DNA from: Pseudomonas putida
GTDB taxonomy: Bacteria; Pseudomonadota; Gammaproteobacteria; Pseudomonadales; Pseudomonadaceae
Assembly: GCF_001941965.1 (NCBI RefSeq)
Contig: NZ_MKZO01000017.1
Location: 1-64,000, forward strand
Direction of reading: 5' to 3'
DNA length: 64,000 nucleotides
Position numbers and translations under genes: made by a program
Part shown: positions 53,101-62,499 of the stretch, in pieces
How positions within the stretch are numbered: position 1 is the stretch's first letter
How the letters are laid out: each line of letters starts with the position of its first letter
Notes under the pieces: model-generated
Seen by the model: the letters and a program-made list of their open reading frames with translations, nothing else
Databases searched by the model: none
What the model was told of the DNA's origin: nothing

Positions 53101-54215
53101 TCGATGACCTCGGCCCCGGCGACCTGGTCATCACCAGCTACGGCCTCCTGCAGCAGGACAGCGCCGCCTTCGCCGCGCGCCACTGGCACAGCGTCGTGCT
53201 GGACGAAGCCCAGGCCATCAAGAATGCCCAGACCAAACGGGCCCAGGCAGTCATGGCGCTGCAGGCGGATTTCCGTGTAGTCGCCACCGGCACGCCATTG
53301 GAAAACCACCTGGGCGAGTTGTGGAGCCTGTTCCACTTTATCAACCCGAGCCTGCTCGGCAGCCAGGAAAGCTTCACCAAGCGCTTCACCAACCCTATCG
53401 AGCAGGGCGATGCGGCAGCCCGGCGGACATTGAAGGCCTTGATTCAGCCCTTCATCCTGCGCCGCCTGAAAAGCCAGGTGCTCGACGAGTTGCCTGCCCG
53501 CACCGAGATTACCTACAAGGTCCCGCTGTCCGAGGAAGAGGCTCATCTCTACGAAGCCCTGCGCCAGGAAGCGGTGAGCAACGTTTCCGACTCGGCGCCA
53601 GGCGCCGCCAGGTCGTTCCGGATACTCACGGAAATCACCCGCCTGCGCCGTTTCTGCTGCCACCCAAGCCTGGTCATGCCGGAATCGACCCTGCCGGGGA
53701 GCAAGCTCCAGGCCTTCACCGCCCTTGTCGAAGAGCTGCTGGAGAATGGACACAGGGCCCTGGTGTTCAGCCAGTACGTCGACCACCTGAGCATCGTACG
53801 CACCTTGCTCAATGAAAAGCGCATCGCCTACCAGTACCTTGATGGCAGCGTCCCCGCCAAGGAGCGGGAGCACCGGGTGAATGCCTTCCAGGCGGGCATC
53901 GGCGAGATCTTCCTGATCAGCCTGAAGGCCGGCGGCAGCGGCCTGAACCTGACCGCCGCCGACTATGTGATCCACCTGGACCCGTGGTGGAACCCGGCGG
54001 TGGAAGACCAGGCCAGTGACCGGGCCTACCGCATCGGTCAGCAGCGCCCGGTGACCATCTACCGGCTGGTCGCCGAAAACAGCATCGAAGAGCAGATCGT
54101 CGGCTTGCACGCGCGCAAGCGGGACCTGGCCGACAGCCTGCTGGAAGGCGGTGAAGTAAGCGCCAAGCTGGATGCCGACGCACTACTGGCCCTGCTGGGT
54201 GGCGGAGCGCCCTGA
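50124..54215 (+). CDS. SNF2/HepA-type DEAD/DEAH helicase-like ATPase
   Basis: A 1363-residue protein. The C-terminal third is a SNF2 ATPase: Walker A ADDMGLGKT (near residue 937), DEAQ box VVLDEAQAIKN, GTPLENHLGELWSLFHF, and a second RecA lobe with LKAGGSGLNLTAADYVIHLDPWWNPAVE and RIGQQRPV. The first 900 residues are a bacterial-type accessory region with no zinc or nuclease motif that I can see. It is a double-stranded-DNA translocase, probably remodelling protein-DNA or transcription complexes. The ATG at 50124 has AGG upstream. It probably adjoined lysR before the island inserted. Confidence 0.9.
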   Translation: MSHHSLSPNTLPDYSRALLYTLALSFPGKGKTSLLKLLRTMGVCDESDKLLDVTTLPVLLESLQAQGWVETEQRREGQYFVVPAQRRSSVLLSLLHAPDGMLRLQQINDSLPALNQWQAPSKPRALQELWLNVLGSTGERVEYFLRDTGRLFSTNDWAPQHPMQLLQSDPDGLKVFGQLSPDVREVLLEDHLCLSNCLPGPMSTSYDLALGQMGHRPSRALGQQLLEQALWRGDWETLELCGEFAPLTVGLLHLMLHGEIDEALVVLRSWLTEQRRQTKKRKIDLPPLLNALHCLALIAENDSQHHAALKQALVLGGKENYGGAYYVLNKLYERLQGNAPDLSDLRAREPVGLDGLLHALAVYWLDAPFAREQAWCTMLQDYRTQLHQWGYAWLAAEFDALISAQFGVPRHLPDLHQETGLKPLFELRQRREAWQHALDALSQLKTVSAPASPAAKKSTRLAWLLNPDHWSTQLEPREQKLGAKGQWSKGRPVALRRLMDEVDSLDFLCEQDRQAISMIQESQSYYSHAEYQLPFGVALQKLVGHPALFWHDATDVRLELETGHASLHLEAGDGQIYLRLEPQGISPDDTYYLDRQTPTRLQVFSVNADLRQIARIIGKGLSVPQSGKAQLLEAISAIAPLVPVHSDLPELAAQVDHEQADTRLYAHLLPLAEGLRLQLLVRPLAESSWFRPGHGAQNVLGERDGKPLQVSRDLAGERQALQQVLMACPGLAAANSDGQEWQLDQPQDALQVLGELQALDGKQLHCVWPEGERMRLKGRLKLNELKLGVRKQGEWFVLQGEVAFDDGKVLQLRQLLELIKASPGRFLKLDDRDWLALDDTLRKRLDELAHLADKVTDQGLRLSPLTAPILAGLAAEVGEFTADKNWQTLLKKLQSLRDYQPQLPRTLQADLRAYQHEGFIWLSRLAQWGVGACLADDMGLGKTVQILALLLQRAAEGPQLVVAPTSVTLNWQAESRRFAPQLKLRLYHQERNLDDLGPGDLVITSYGLLQQDSAAFAARHWHSVVLDEAQAIKNAQTKRAQAVMALQADFRVVATGTPLENHLGELWSLFHFINPSLLGSQESFTKRFTNPIEQGDAAARRTLKALIQPFILRRLKSQVLDELPARTEITYKVPLSEEEAHLYEALRQEAVSNVSDSAPGAARSFRILTEITRLRRFCCHPSLVMPESTLPGSKLQAFTALVEELLENGHRALVFSQYVDHLSIVRTLLNEKRIAYQYLDGSVPAKEREHRVNAFQAGIGEIFLISLKAGGSGLNLTAADYVIHLDPWWNPAVEDQASDRAYRIGQQRPVTIYRLVAENSIEEQIVGLHARKRDLADSLLEGGEVSAKLDADALLALLGGGAP

Positions 54216-54421
54216 CAGCCACGCGGTTGCGGGTCTCCGGGCCCGCATGATAGCTTCACGAGATTTTCCAGCCCAATCACCAGCTCCAAGTCACAAGCCG
54301 TTGGTACTCAAAGCTTTTTGTCAGCGTTGTGGCCTGGATGCGCCGTGCGCCCGTTCCTACCCCGCCCCACCTGATAAGAAGCAATTACGCCCAGGAAGGC
54401 TTTTGAAGTGCGACCCTCACC

Positions 54422-55606
54422 ATGAAAACCGTCTATCTGCTGAACAACGTCCAGAACGGTGGGAAAACCTACCTGGAATACCTGGTGCCCGCCCTGAACG
54501 CTCTCCGACACCGATACGAGTGCAGGGTCCTCAATACGAAGATCACCGGCGTGAGCCGGGCCGAAGCGGAACAGGCGCTGGGCTACCCGGTCGAGGACGT
54601 CGAGGTGGACTTCATCGTCGGCCTGCGCTCGCACGTCATCATCTCCAACGATGCCTTCATCGGCCGGGCGATCGACGAGTCCAACTTTGCGGTGTTCATC
54701 GCCCACGGCAACGTCGGCATGCCAGTCCGGGACAGGCACTACACCTCCAGCCTGGTGTCGCTGTTCGATGCGATCGTCGCACCCTCCCGCTCGTACTTCG
54801 CCCTGCTGAAAAACGGCATGCAGCTGTACCGGCAGGAGCGCCATGAGTCCCTGCCCTTCCCGTTCGCGACCTTACGCTCGGACCTGCGCCGCACCAGTGC
54901 GATCTCCACCCTGCCGGTGAAGATCCCGGCGATCCTGGACACCCCACCCGACTTCCCGCGCAGCCCCGACCGCTACGTCGTCGGCATCCTCCCGACGCAG
55001 AAAGGCATCTGCCCGGACGGCGCGTCGCTGTTCGAGAACATGGTGGAGGTCATCAATGCGGTGAAGACCCAGGTGCCCCACGCGAGCATTCTCCTGCGCC
55101 CGTACATGACCGACTTCGAACATCCCTTCATCCAGGAGATGTGCGAACAGCTCGCGCGCTACCCGTGGATCACGATCGACGAAACCAAGGGCCGCAGCGA
55201 CGACTTCTACCGGCGCTGCGACACGATCATCACCGACGCCTCGAGCGGCGGTGTTTCGTTCATGCTCAATACCTGCCGCCTGCCGGTCTATTACGTGCCG
55301 GCCGACAGCGCCAGCCATCCGGTGGTCAACGCCTGGTTGCAGCAGATGGAAAACCACCTGCCCATCGCCCGCAACGGCGAGGAACTCATGGAGCTGCTGC
55401 ACGGCTTCTCGCTGCTGACCCCGGATCAGCATTACGCCATCTACCGCAAGTTCCATGAGTCCGAATTCGGCGGCTTCCAGCACCCCGAGGAGGTCTTCCA
55501 GGAACTCGTGGAAATGCAGCACGACTCCAGGTTCCGCTATTTTGAAATGGCAGCCGACGGCGCAGTCGTCGAGGGCCCGACGACACCTGCAGCGAGTCAC
55601 TCATGA
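54422..55606 (+). CDS. TagF-like (CDP-glycerol glycerophosphotransferase-like) GT-B transferase
   Basis: A 394-residue cytoplasmic protein with a GT-B-like layout. The C-terminal nucleotide-binding half resembles TagF/TagB and other CDP-glycerol-type transferases: ILLRPYMTDFEHPF, then TIITDASSGGVSFMLNTCRLPVYYVPA in place of the family's SDYSS segment. The N-terminal half starts VYLLNNVQNGGKTYLEYL. Overall similarity is weak, so the class is tentative. It is the first gene of the phosphoramidate-like operon, 22 bases before the kinase gene. A CDP-linked donor would suit it, so it may transfer the phosphoramidate group onto a surface glycan. I see no specific promoter in 54216-54421. Confidence 0.6.
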   Translation: MKTVYLLNNVQNGGKTYLEYLVPALNALRHRYECRVLNTKITGVSRAEAEQALGYPVEDVEVDFIVGLRSHVIISNDAFIGRAIDESNFAVFIAHGNVGMPVRDRHYTSSLVSLFDAIVAPSRSYFALLKNGMQLYRQERHESLPFPFATLRSDLRRTSAISTLPVKIPAILDTPPDFPRSPDRYVVGILPTQKGICPDGASLFENMVEVINAVKTQVPHASILLRPYMTDFEHPFIQEMCEQLARYPWITIDETKGRSDDFYRRCDTIITDASSGGVSFMLNTCRLPVYYVPADSASHPVVNAWLQQMENHLPIARNGEELMELLHGFSLLTPDQHYAIYRKFHESEFGGFQHPEEVFQELVEMQHDSRFRYFEMAADGAVVEGPTTPAASHS

Positions 55607-55628
55607 GCCTTGCATGGACAGCGCCGGC

Positions 55629-56177
55629 ATGAACATTGAAAACACCGGACACGTAGTGTGGATCACCGGGTTGTCGGGTGCGGGAAAATCCACCCTGGCC
55701 CGGGAATTCGCCGACGGGCTCAGGCGCCAGGGTCGCCCGGTCATCCTGCTGGACGGGGATGAGCTGCGCGAGGTGTTCGGCACCACCAGCGACCAGCCGC
55801 TCAACTACGGCCGGGACGGTCGCTTGAGCCTGGCCATGCGCTACGCGCACCTGTGCCACGTCATCGCGGCCCAGGGGCATACCGTGGTGATCGCCACCAT
55901 CTCGCTGTTTCACGAAGTCCATGCCTGGAACCGCGCGAACCTGCCGGGCTACTTCGAAATCTACCTGAAGGTGCCGCTGGAAGAACTGCGTCGCCGGGAC
56001 CCGAAACACCTCTATAAACGCTTCGACGCGGGTGAGTTGCACAACGTCGCAGGGCTCGACCTGCCGATAGATGAACCGGACGCCCCCGACTGGGTGGTGG
56101 AATTCGAACCCGAGCGCTCGGCAAGGACGTTGGCTGACGACTTGCTGCACCGTTTTAATCAAAGGAAACCCGCATGA
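55629..56177 (+). CDS. APS-kinase-like P-loop kinase, probable cytidine diphosphoramidate kinase (Cj1415-like)
   Basis: A 182-residue P-loop kinase of the CysC fold: Walker A GLSGAGKST at residues 14-22, then LLDGDELREVFG, a motif position where true APS kinases have DGDNVR. Also ISLFHEVHAWNRANLPGYFEIYLKVPLEELRRRDPKHLYKR. No cysD or cysN is nearby. In Campylobacter jejuni the homologous kinase Cj1415 phosphorylates the 3'-OH of cytidine diphosphoramidate, and the other genes here match that pathway. A start at 55614 is also possible. The stop overlaps the methyltransferase start by 4 bases. Confidence 0.8.
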   Translation: MNIENTGHVVWITGLSGAGKSTLAREFADGLRRQGRPVILLDGDELREVFGTTSDQPLNYGRDGRLSLAMRYAHLCHVIAAQGHTVVIATISLFHEVHAWNRANLPGYFEIYLKVPLEELRRRDPKHLYKRFDAGELHNVAGLDLPIDEPDAPDWVVEFEPERSARTLADDLLHRFNQRKPA

Positions 56178-56923
56178 AAACCGAATGGGACTACACCATC
56201 CTGGCTGACGCTTACCTGAAGCGTCCCGACTACGCCGATGCGGCAATCGACGCGATGCTGTCCATCGCCGGCGCCGAGCAAGGCGACCGTTTCTGCGACG
56301 TCGGCGCGGGCGTGGCGCACCTGACCCTGATGCTGGCCGCGCGCGGCCTGGACGTCATGGCCGTGGAACCCAACGACGCCATGCGCGGCAATGGCATCAA
56401 GCGCACCGCCGACCTGGGCAACGTCGCCTGGCACGAAGGCACCGGCGAGGCCACCGGGCAGGCCGCCGAAGCCTTCGACATGGTCACCTTCGGCAGTTCC
56501 TTCAACGTCTGCGACCGCCAGCAGGCGCTCAAGGAAACCGCACGCATCCTCAAGCCCCGCGGCTGGTTCGCCTGCATGTGGAACCATCGCCATCTCGATG
56601 ATCCGATCCAGGCGCGGATCGAAGCCATCATCAAGGAACGTGTCGAGGGCTATGGCTACGGCACCCGCCGCGAAGACCAGACCGCCGTCATCGACGCCAG
56701 CGGCCTGTTCGGCCCGGTGGTTCATCTCGATGCCCGCGTCACCCACGAGCAGACCCTCGCGGAATGCCTGGAAGCCTGGCGCTCCCACGCCACGCTCGAG
56801 CGTCAGGCCGGGGCGAAGTTCGCCGAGGTGATCAGCGCCATCGACGAGTACCTGCAAAGCCTCGGCACGCCGTCGATCAAGGTGCCGTACTCGACCAATA
56901 TCTGGGTGGCCCAACTGAGATAA
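56174..56923 (+). CDS. class I SAM-dependent methyltransferase
   Basis: A 249-residue Rossmann-fold methyltransferase: motif I CDVGAGVAHLTLMLAARG (residues near 40-57), acidic residue in VMAVEPNDAM, then EAFDMVTFGSSFNVCDRQQALKETARILKPRGWFACMWNHR. ATGA overlap with the kinase gene and a 5-base gap to the glutamine-kinase-like gene. In the Campylobacter pathway methyltransferases encoded beside the same enzymes methylate the phosphoramidate, so O-methylation of the phosphoramidate is the best guess. Confidence 0.82.
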   Translation: MKTEWDYTILADAYLKRPDYADAAIDAMLSIAGAEQGDRFCDVGAGVAHLTLMLAARGLDVMAVEPNDAMRGNGIKRTADLGNVAWHEGTGEATGQAAEAFDMVTFGSSFNVCDRQQALKETARILKPRGWFACMWNHRHLDDPIQARIEAIIKERVEGYGYGTRREDQTAVIDASGLFGPVVHLDARVTHEQTLAECLEAWRSHATLERQAGAKFAEVISAIDEYLQSLGTPSIKVPYSTNIWVAQLR

Positions 56924-56928
56924 CGCCG

Positions 56929-59244
56929 ATGGCGCTGCATTTCTCCACCAAGGCGGGAACCCTGGCCAGCCTGCAGGGCCGTCTCGGCTCGGCGTGCATC
57001 GCGCCCCTGCTGTCGTTCACCGTGGGCGACTGGCAGGCAGGGCGGCAAGCGTGCTTGCGCGATACCCGTGGGCGACTCGGCGACGCTCCCTGGATCGTGC
57101 GCTCCAGTTGCCTGCGTGAAGACGGTACGCACACCTCGGGGGCCGGGGCCTTCCTGTCGCTCGCCGATGTCGACGAGGCGGGCCTGGAGTCCGCAATCGA
57201 ACAGGTGATTGCCAGCTACGGCGATGCACAGCCGGCGGACGAGGTGCTGATCCAGCCGATGCTGCAGAATGTGCTGCGCGCCGGCGTGGCCTTTTCCCAC
57301 GACCCGAATACCTGTGCGCCGTACCGGGTAGTCAACTGGTCCGAAGGCGGCGACACCGCCTCCGTCACCGGCGGCATGGGCGGGCGTCTCTGGCAGCAGG
57401 CAGCGCTCAGCGAGGTGCCGCCTCCGCCACACCTCGCGCCCATCGTCGGGCTGCTGGAAGAGTTGCTGGCGCTGTTCGGCGCCATGCCGGTCGATTGCGA
57501 GTTCGCCGTCACCCGCGAAGCCGAGGGTGAAACCCTGTGGTTACTGCAGGCACGACCGCTGATCCTGCCAGCGGCGGCAGAGCCCGAAGCGGACCAGGCC
57601 GCCCGGCTGGACACCATCCAGCGCAAGGTGGCCAGGGGCATGCAACCGCACCCTTTCCTGATGGGCCAGCGCACTGTCTATGGCGTGATGCCGGACTGGA
57701 ACCCCGCCGAGATCATCGGCGTACGTCCCAAGCCCCTGGCCCTCTCGCTGTATCGTGAGCTGGTGACCGATTCGATCTGGGCCTACCAGCGTCACAACTA
57801 CGGTTATCGCAACCTGCGCAGCTTCCCGTTGATGCCGCATTTCTTCGGGCTGCCCTATATCGATGTGCGCCTGTCGTTCAACTCGTTCATCCCGGCGGAC
57901 CTCGACGAGGGCCTGGCCGGGCGACTGGTCGACCATTACATCGACCGGCTGCTGGCCGAACCGGCCCTCCACGACAAGGTGGAGTTCGAGGTGGTGTTCT
58001 CCTGCTACACCCTGGACCTGGCGAAACGCCTGGAGCGCCTGGCCGATGCCGGTTTCCAGGCGCACGAACTGGAAGCCATCAGCAGCAGCCTGCGCACCCT
58101 GACCAACCGCATCGTCCATCCAAAGGACGGGCTGTGGCGGGCCGATGCCGCCAAGCTGGAAACGCTCCAGGCACGCCGTGAAGAGCTGCTGGCGTCCAAC
58201 GCCGATCCGCTGGAGCGCATCTACTGGCTCCTGGAAGATGCCAAGCGCTATGGCACCCTGCCCTTCGCCGGCCTGGCCCGGGCCGGCTTCGTCGCGGTGC
58301 AGATGCTCAAGTCGCTGGTCACGGTCGGGGTGTTCTCCCAGGCCGACTACGACTGTTTCATGGGCGGTGTCTCGACCGTCAGTGGCCAGTTGGCGCGGGA
58401 TCGCGCCACCCTGGACAAGGCGACCTTCCTGGCCCGCTACGGCCACCTGCGTCCGGGCACCTATGACATCCTCTCGCCACGCTACGACGAGGCGCCGGAG
58501 CAGTATTTCGACTGGAGCCAGCGCCCTGCCGTGCCCGAGCCGGTCAAACCCTTCTCGCTGACCCTGCCGCAGATGCGCGAAATCGTCCGGCAACTGGAGG
58601 CACACGGGCTACAGCCCGACCCGGTCGGCCTGCTGGACTTCATGCAAAGCGGGATAGAACTGCGCGAGCTGGCCAAGTTCCACTTCACCCGCAACCTCTC
58701 CGACGCCCTGGCGCTGATTGCCGAAGTAGGCGCCCAGCACGGTATCAGCCGTGAAGACATGGCCTATTGCGACATCAATGCGCTGAAGGAAATGCACGTC
58801 GCGGCAACGGACCCCAAGGCGCTGCTGTTGCACAGCATCGAGCAGGGCAAGGACCGTTACCAACGGACCCTCAGGCTGTCGCTGCCCCCCGTGATTACCT
58901 GCCCGGAGGACATCTGGTCCTTCGAATGGCCGGAAACCGCGCCCAATTTCATCACCCAGAAGCAGGTGACCGCGCACGTGGTCGACAGTGATGACCGGGA
59001 CAAGCTGGCCGGGGCGATCGTCTGCATCCCCAACGCCGATCCCGGATTCGACTGGTTGTTCGCCTACCCGATCGCCGGCCTGGTCACCGCCTGGGGCGGC
59101 GCCAACTCGCATATGGCGATCCGTGCGGGCGAACTGGGCCTGCCGGCAGTCATTGGTACCGGCGAAGTCCTTTATCGCCGCTGCTCGGCAGCACAACGCC
59201 TGCACCTGGACTGCGCCGGGCGCCTAGTGGAGGTCCTGGCGTGA
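56929..59244 (+). CDS. PEP-synthase-like ATP-grasp/phosphohistidine enzyme, probable L-glutamine kinase (Cj1418-like)
   Basis: A 771-residue multidomain kinase. The N-terminal ATP-grasp part has WIVRSSCLREDG and AFSHDPNT, with ECEF-like VDCEFAV and LLQARPL; the C-terminal swivelling domain has GGANSHMAIRAGELGLPAVIG with the phosphorylated His at about residue 728. The PEP-binding domain of PEP synthase is missing; instead there is a long unrelated middle region. That layout is the one of Cj1418, which phosphorylates the amide nitrogen of glutamine. The ATG at 56929 begins conserved sequence. The stop overlaps the amidotransferase gene by 4 bases. Confidence 0.85.
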   Translation: MALHFSTKAGTLASLQGRLGSACIAPLLSFTVGDWQAGRQACLRDTRGRLGDAPWIVRSSCLREDGTHTSGAGAFLSLADVDEAGLESAIEQVIASYGDAQPADEVLIQPMLQNVLRAGVAFSHDPNTCAPYRVVNWSEGGDTASVTGGMGGRLWQQAALSEVPPPPHLAPIVGLLEELLALFGAMPVDCEFAVTREAEGETLWLLQARPLILPAAAEPEADQAARLDTIQRKVARGMQPHPFLMGQRTVYGVMPDWNPAEIIGVRPKPLALSLYRELVTDSIWAYQRHNYGYRNLRSFPLMPHFFGLPYIDVRLSFNSFIPADLDEGLAGRLVDHYIDRLLAEPALHDKVEFEVVFSCYTLDLAKRLERLADAGFQAHELEAISSSLRTLTNRIVHPKDGLWRADAAKLETLQARREELLASNADPLERIYWLLEDAKRYGTLPFAGLARAGFVAVQMLKSLVTVGVFSQADYDCFMGGVSTVSGQLARDRATLDKATFLARYGHLRPGTYDILSPRYDEAPEQYFDWSQRPAVPEPVKPFSLTLPQMREIVRQLEAHGLQPDPVGLLDFMQSGIELRELAKFHFTRNLSDALALIAEVGAQHGISREDMAYCDINALKEMHVAATDPKALLLHSIEQGKDRYQRTLRLSLPPVITCPEDIWSFEWPETAPNFITQKQVTAHVVDSDDRDKLAGAIVCIPNADPGFDWLFAYPIAGLVTAWGGANSHMAIRAGELGLPAVIGTGEVLYRRCSAAQRLHLDCAGRLVEVLA

Positions 59245-59837
59245 AGGTGGTCGCGGTCAGCCAGCGCGTGGATGTGCTTGCCGAGCGCGGCGAAACCCGC
59301 GACGCACTCGACCAGCGCTTGGTGGACTTCCTCCTGACGGGCGGGCTCCTGCCGGTGCCGGTACCCAATACCCTGTCCGCAACAGCGGATGCCCTGCAGA
59401 CCTGGCTCGACCGCCTGGCACCGCAGGCCATCGTGCTGTCGGGCGGCAATGACCTTGGCGAGCAGCCGGCGCGAGACATGACCGAAGCCCGGTTGCTCGA
59501 GCATGCCCGGGCCAACCATCTGCCGGTCCTCGGCATTTGCCGGGGCATGCAGATGCTCGGGCACTGGGCCGGCAGCCGCCTGAAACCGGTGAGCGGCCAT
59601 GTCCGCACCCGGCATCGGCTGTCAGGCCGGATCGTCGCCGAAGTGAACAGCTATCATGGCCTTGCCTTGGCCGATTGCCCGGAGGATTTCGACGTGCTGG
59701 CCCGCAGTGAAGACGGCGAAATCGAAGCCATCGGCCACCGCAGCCTGCCCTGGGAAGGCTGGATGTGGCACCCCGAACGGGAACAGGTGTTCGCCGTCCA
59801 TGACCTCGCCCGACTGCGAGCCCTGTTCGGCGAATGA
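59241..59837 (+). CDS. class I glutamine amidotransferase-like hydrolase (Cj1417-like)
   Basis: A 198-residue stand-alone GATase I domain with the full triad: Cys100 in LGICRGMQM, His177 and Glu179 in WMWHPER. VLSGGNDLGE marks the oxyanion region. In Campylobacter Cj1417 hydrolyses gamma-glutamyl-CDP-amidate to glutamate and cytidine diphosphoramidate. The small size and lack of a synthetase partner suit that role better than ordinary ammonia donation. It overlaps the glutamine-kinase-like gene by 4 bases. Confidence 0.85.
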   Translation: MKVVAVSQRVDVLAERGETRDALDQRLVDFLLTGGLLPVPVPNTLSATADALQTWLDRLAPQAIVLSGGNDLGEQPARDMTEARLLEHARANHLPVLGICRGMQMLGHWAGSRLKPVSGHVRTRHRLSGRIVAEVNSYHGLALADCPEDFDVLARSEDGEIEAIGHRSLPWEGWMWHPEREQVFAVHDLARLRALFGE

Positions 59838-59889
59838 AGATCCCCGGGCGTACCCTGCGCTCATTCGAATTTCACGAGGTGAAACAGCT

Positions 59890-60603
59890 GTGAAAGCCAT
59901 TATCCTGGCTGCCGGACGAGGCAGCCGCATGAAAAGCCTCACCGACGAACGCCCCAAGTGCATGGTCGAGCTGCGTGGCCAGACATTGCTGGCGTGGCAG
60001 CTTGCAGCGCTGCGCGAGGCGGGGATCGACGAAATCGCCATCGTCACCGGCTACAAACGCGAATTGCTGGCGGACCAGGGCCTGCTGGAGTTCCACAACC
60101 CGCGCTGGGCACAGACCAACATGGTCTCGTCCCTGGCCTGCGCCGAATCCTGGCTGCAACACGAACCCTGCATCGTCAGCTACTCCGACATTTTCTACAG
60201 CCCGGCGGCGGTGCGCTCGCTGATGGACAGTAGCGACGCCCTGGCAATCACCTACGACCCGAACTGGCTGGCCCTGTGGACCGAGCGCTTCGGCGATCCC
60301 TTGCTCGATGCCGAGACCTTCCGCCTGACGCCTGCCGGCCACCTGGCCGAGATCGGCAACAAGCCGGTCTCGGTAGACGACGTCCAGGGCCAGTACATGG
60401 GCCTGCTGCGCTTCACTCCCGAAGGCTGGGCGGAAATCACCCGGCTACGTGCCGCCCTGCCCCCGGAACAACGGGACAAGGCGCACATGACCGGCACCCT
60501 GCAGCAAGTGCTGGATGCCGCACGGGTGCCGGTGCGGGCGTTCGCCTATACCGGCGAATGGGGCGAGGTGGACTCTGGCGAGGATTTGCACCTTTACCAA
60601 TAG
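59890..60603 (+). CDS. nucleotidyltransferase, probable CTP:phosphoglutamine cytidylyltransferase (Cj1416-like)
   Basis: A 237-residue GT-A nucleotidyltransferase with the signature AIILAAGRGSRMKSLTDERPKCMVEL at its N-terminus, IVTGYKRELL and the metal-binding YSDIFY. It starts at a GTG (59890) with GAGG upstream; the longer frame lies inside the previous gene. In the phosphoramidate pathway Cj1416 joins CTP and phosphoglutamine. It is the last gene of the operon and stops 6 bases from the end of the convergent acyl-CoA synthetase gene. By sequence alone it could also be a sugar-phosphate or choline-phosphate cytidylyltransferase; context decides. Confidence 0.82.
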   Translation: MKAIILAAGRGSRMKSLTDERPKCMVELRGQTLLAWQLAALREAGIDEIAIVTGYKRELLADQGLLEFHNPRWAQTNMVSSLACAESWLQHEPCIVSYSDIFYSPAAVRSLMDSSDALAITYDPNWLALWTERFGDPLLDAETFRLTPAGHLAEIGNKPVSVDDVQGQYMGLLRFTPEGWAEITRLRAALPPEQRDKAHMTGTLQQVLDAARVPVRAFAYTGEWGEVDSGEDLHLYQ

Positions 60604-60609
60604 AGCCAC

Positions 60610-62283
<1,674 letters not shown>

Positions 62284-62344
62284 GGCGTTCCCTTTTTGTG
62301 TTTGTTCTGGGAGCTGATCGGGGCGGGAACTACTCTCGCCTAAA

Positions 62345-62360
62345 TTAACGTTAACGTAAA
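62345..62360. promoter_or_regulatory. near-perfect 16-bp palindrome, probable LiuR operator 1
   Basis: TTAACGTTAACGTAAA differs by one base from the perfect palindrome 51 bases to the right. It lies nearer the acyl-CoA synthetase gene and probably controls that promoter. LiuR, a MerR-family regulator, controls liu genes in Pseudomonas; its gene is not in this window. Confidence 0.65.
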
Positions 62361-62395
62361 GGTCACCTTGACGATTGACAGTCCTTCGACGCAGG

Positions 62396-62411
62396 TTTAC
62401 GTTAACGTAAA
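62396..62411. promoter_or_regulatory. perfect 16-bp palindrome, probable LiuR operator 2
   Basis: TTTACGTTAACGTAAA is an exact palindrome, 89 bases before the liuA start. The two copies are 51 bases apart, about five helical turns, so they face the same side of the DNA. Palindromes with this ACGTTAACGT core are what I recall for LiuR; the match was not checked. Confidence 0.7.
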
Positions 62412-62499
62412 GGTGAAATACACAGTGCGGCTAGAATCACTGGTCGCCACCCCTGCTACTCCGCCCCATCCAAGAACAAACAATAGAAGGTGCCCGAGC

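Noticed and set aside
50124..54215. SNF2 protein as part of a phage-defence system
   Set aside because: No nuclease, methyltransferase or DISARM/BREX-type partner is adjacent, and stand-alone SNF2 proteins of this layout are common in pseudomonads.
55629..56177. cysC for sulfate activation
   Set aside because: The substrate motif is changed, cysD/cysN are absent, and the neighbours form a phosphoramidate-type pathway.
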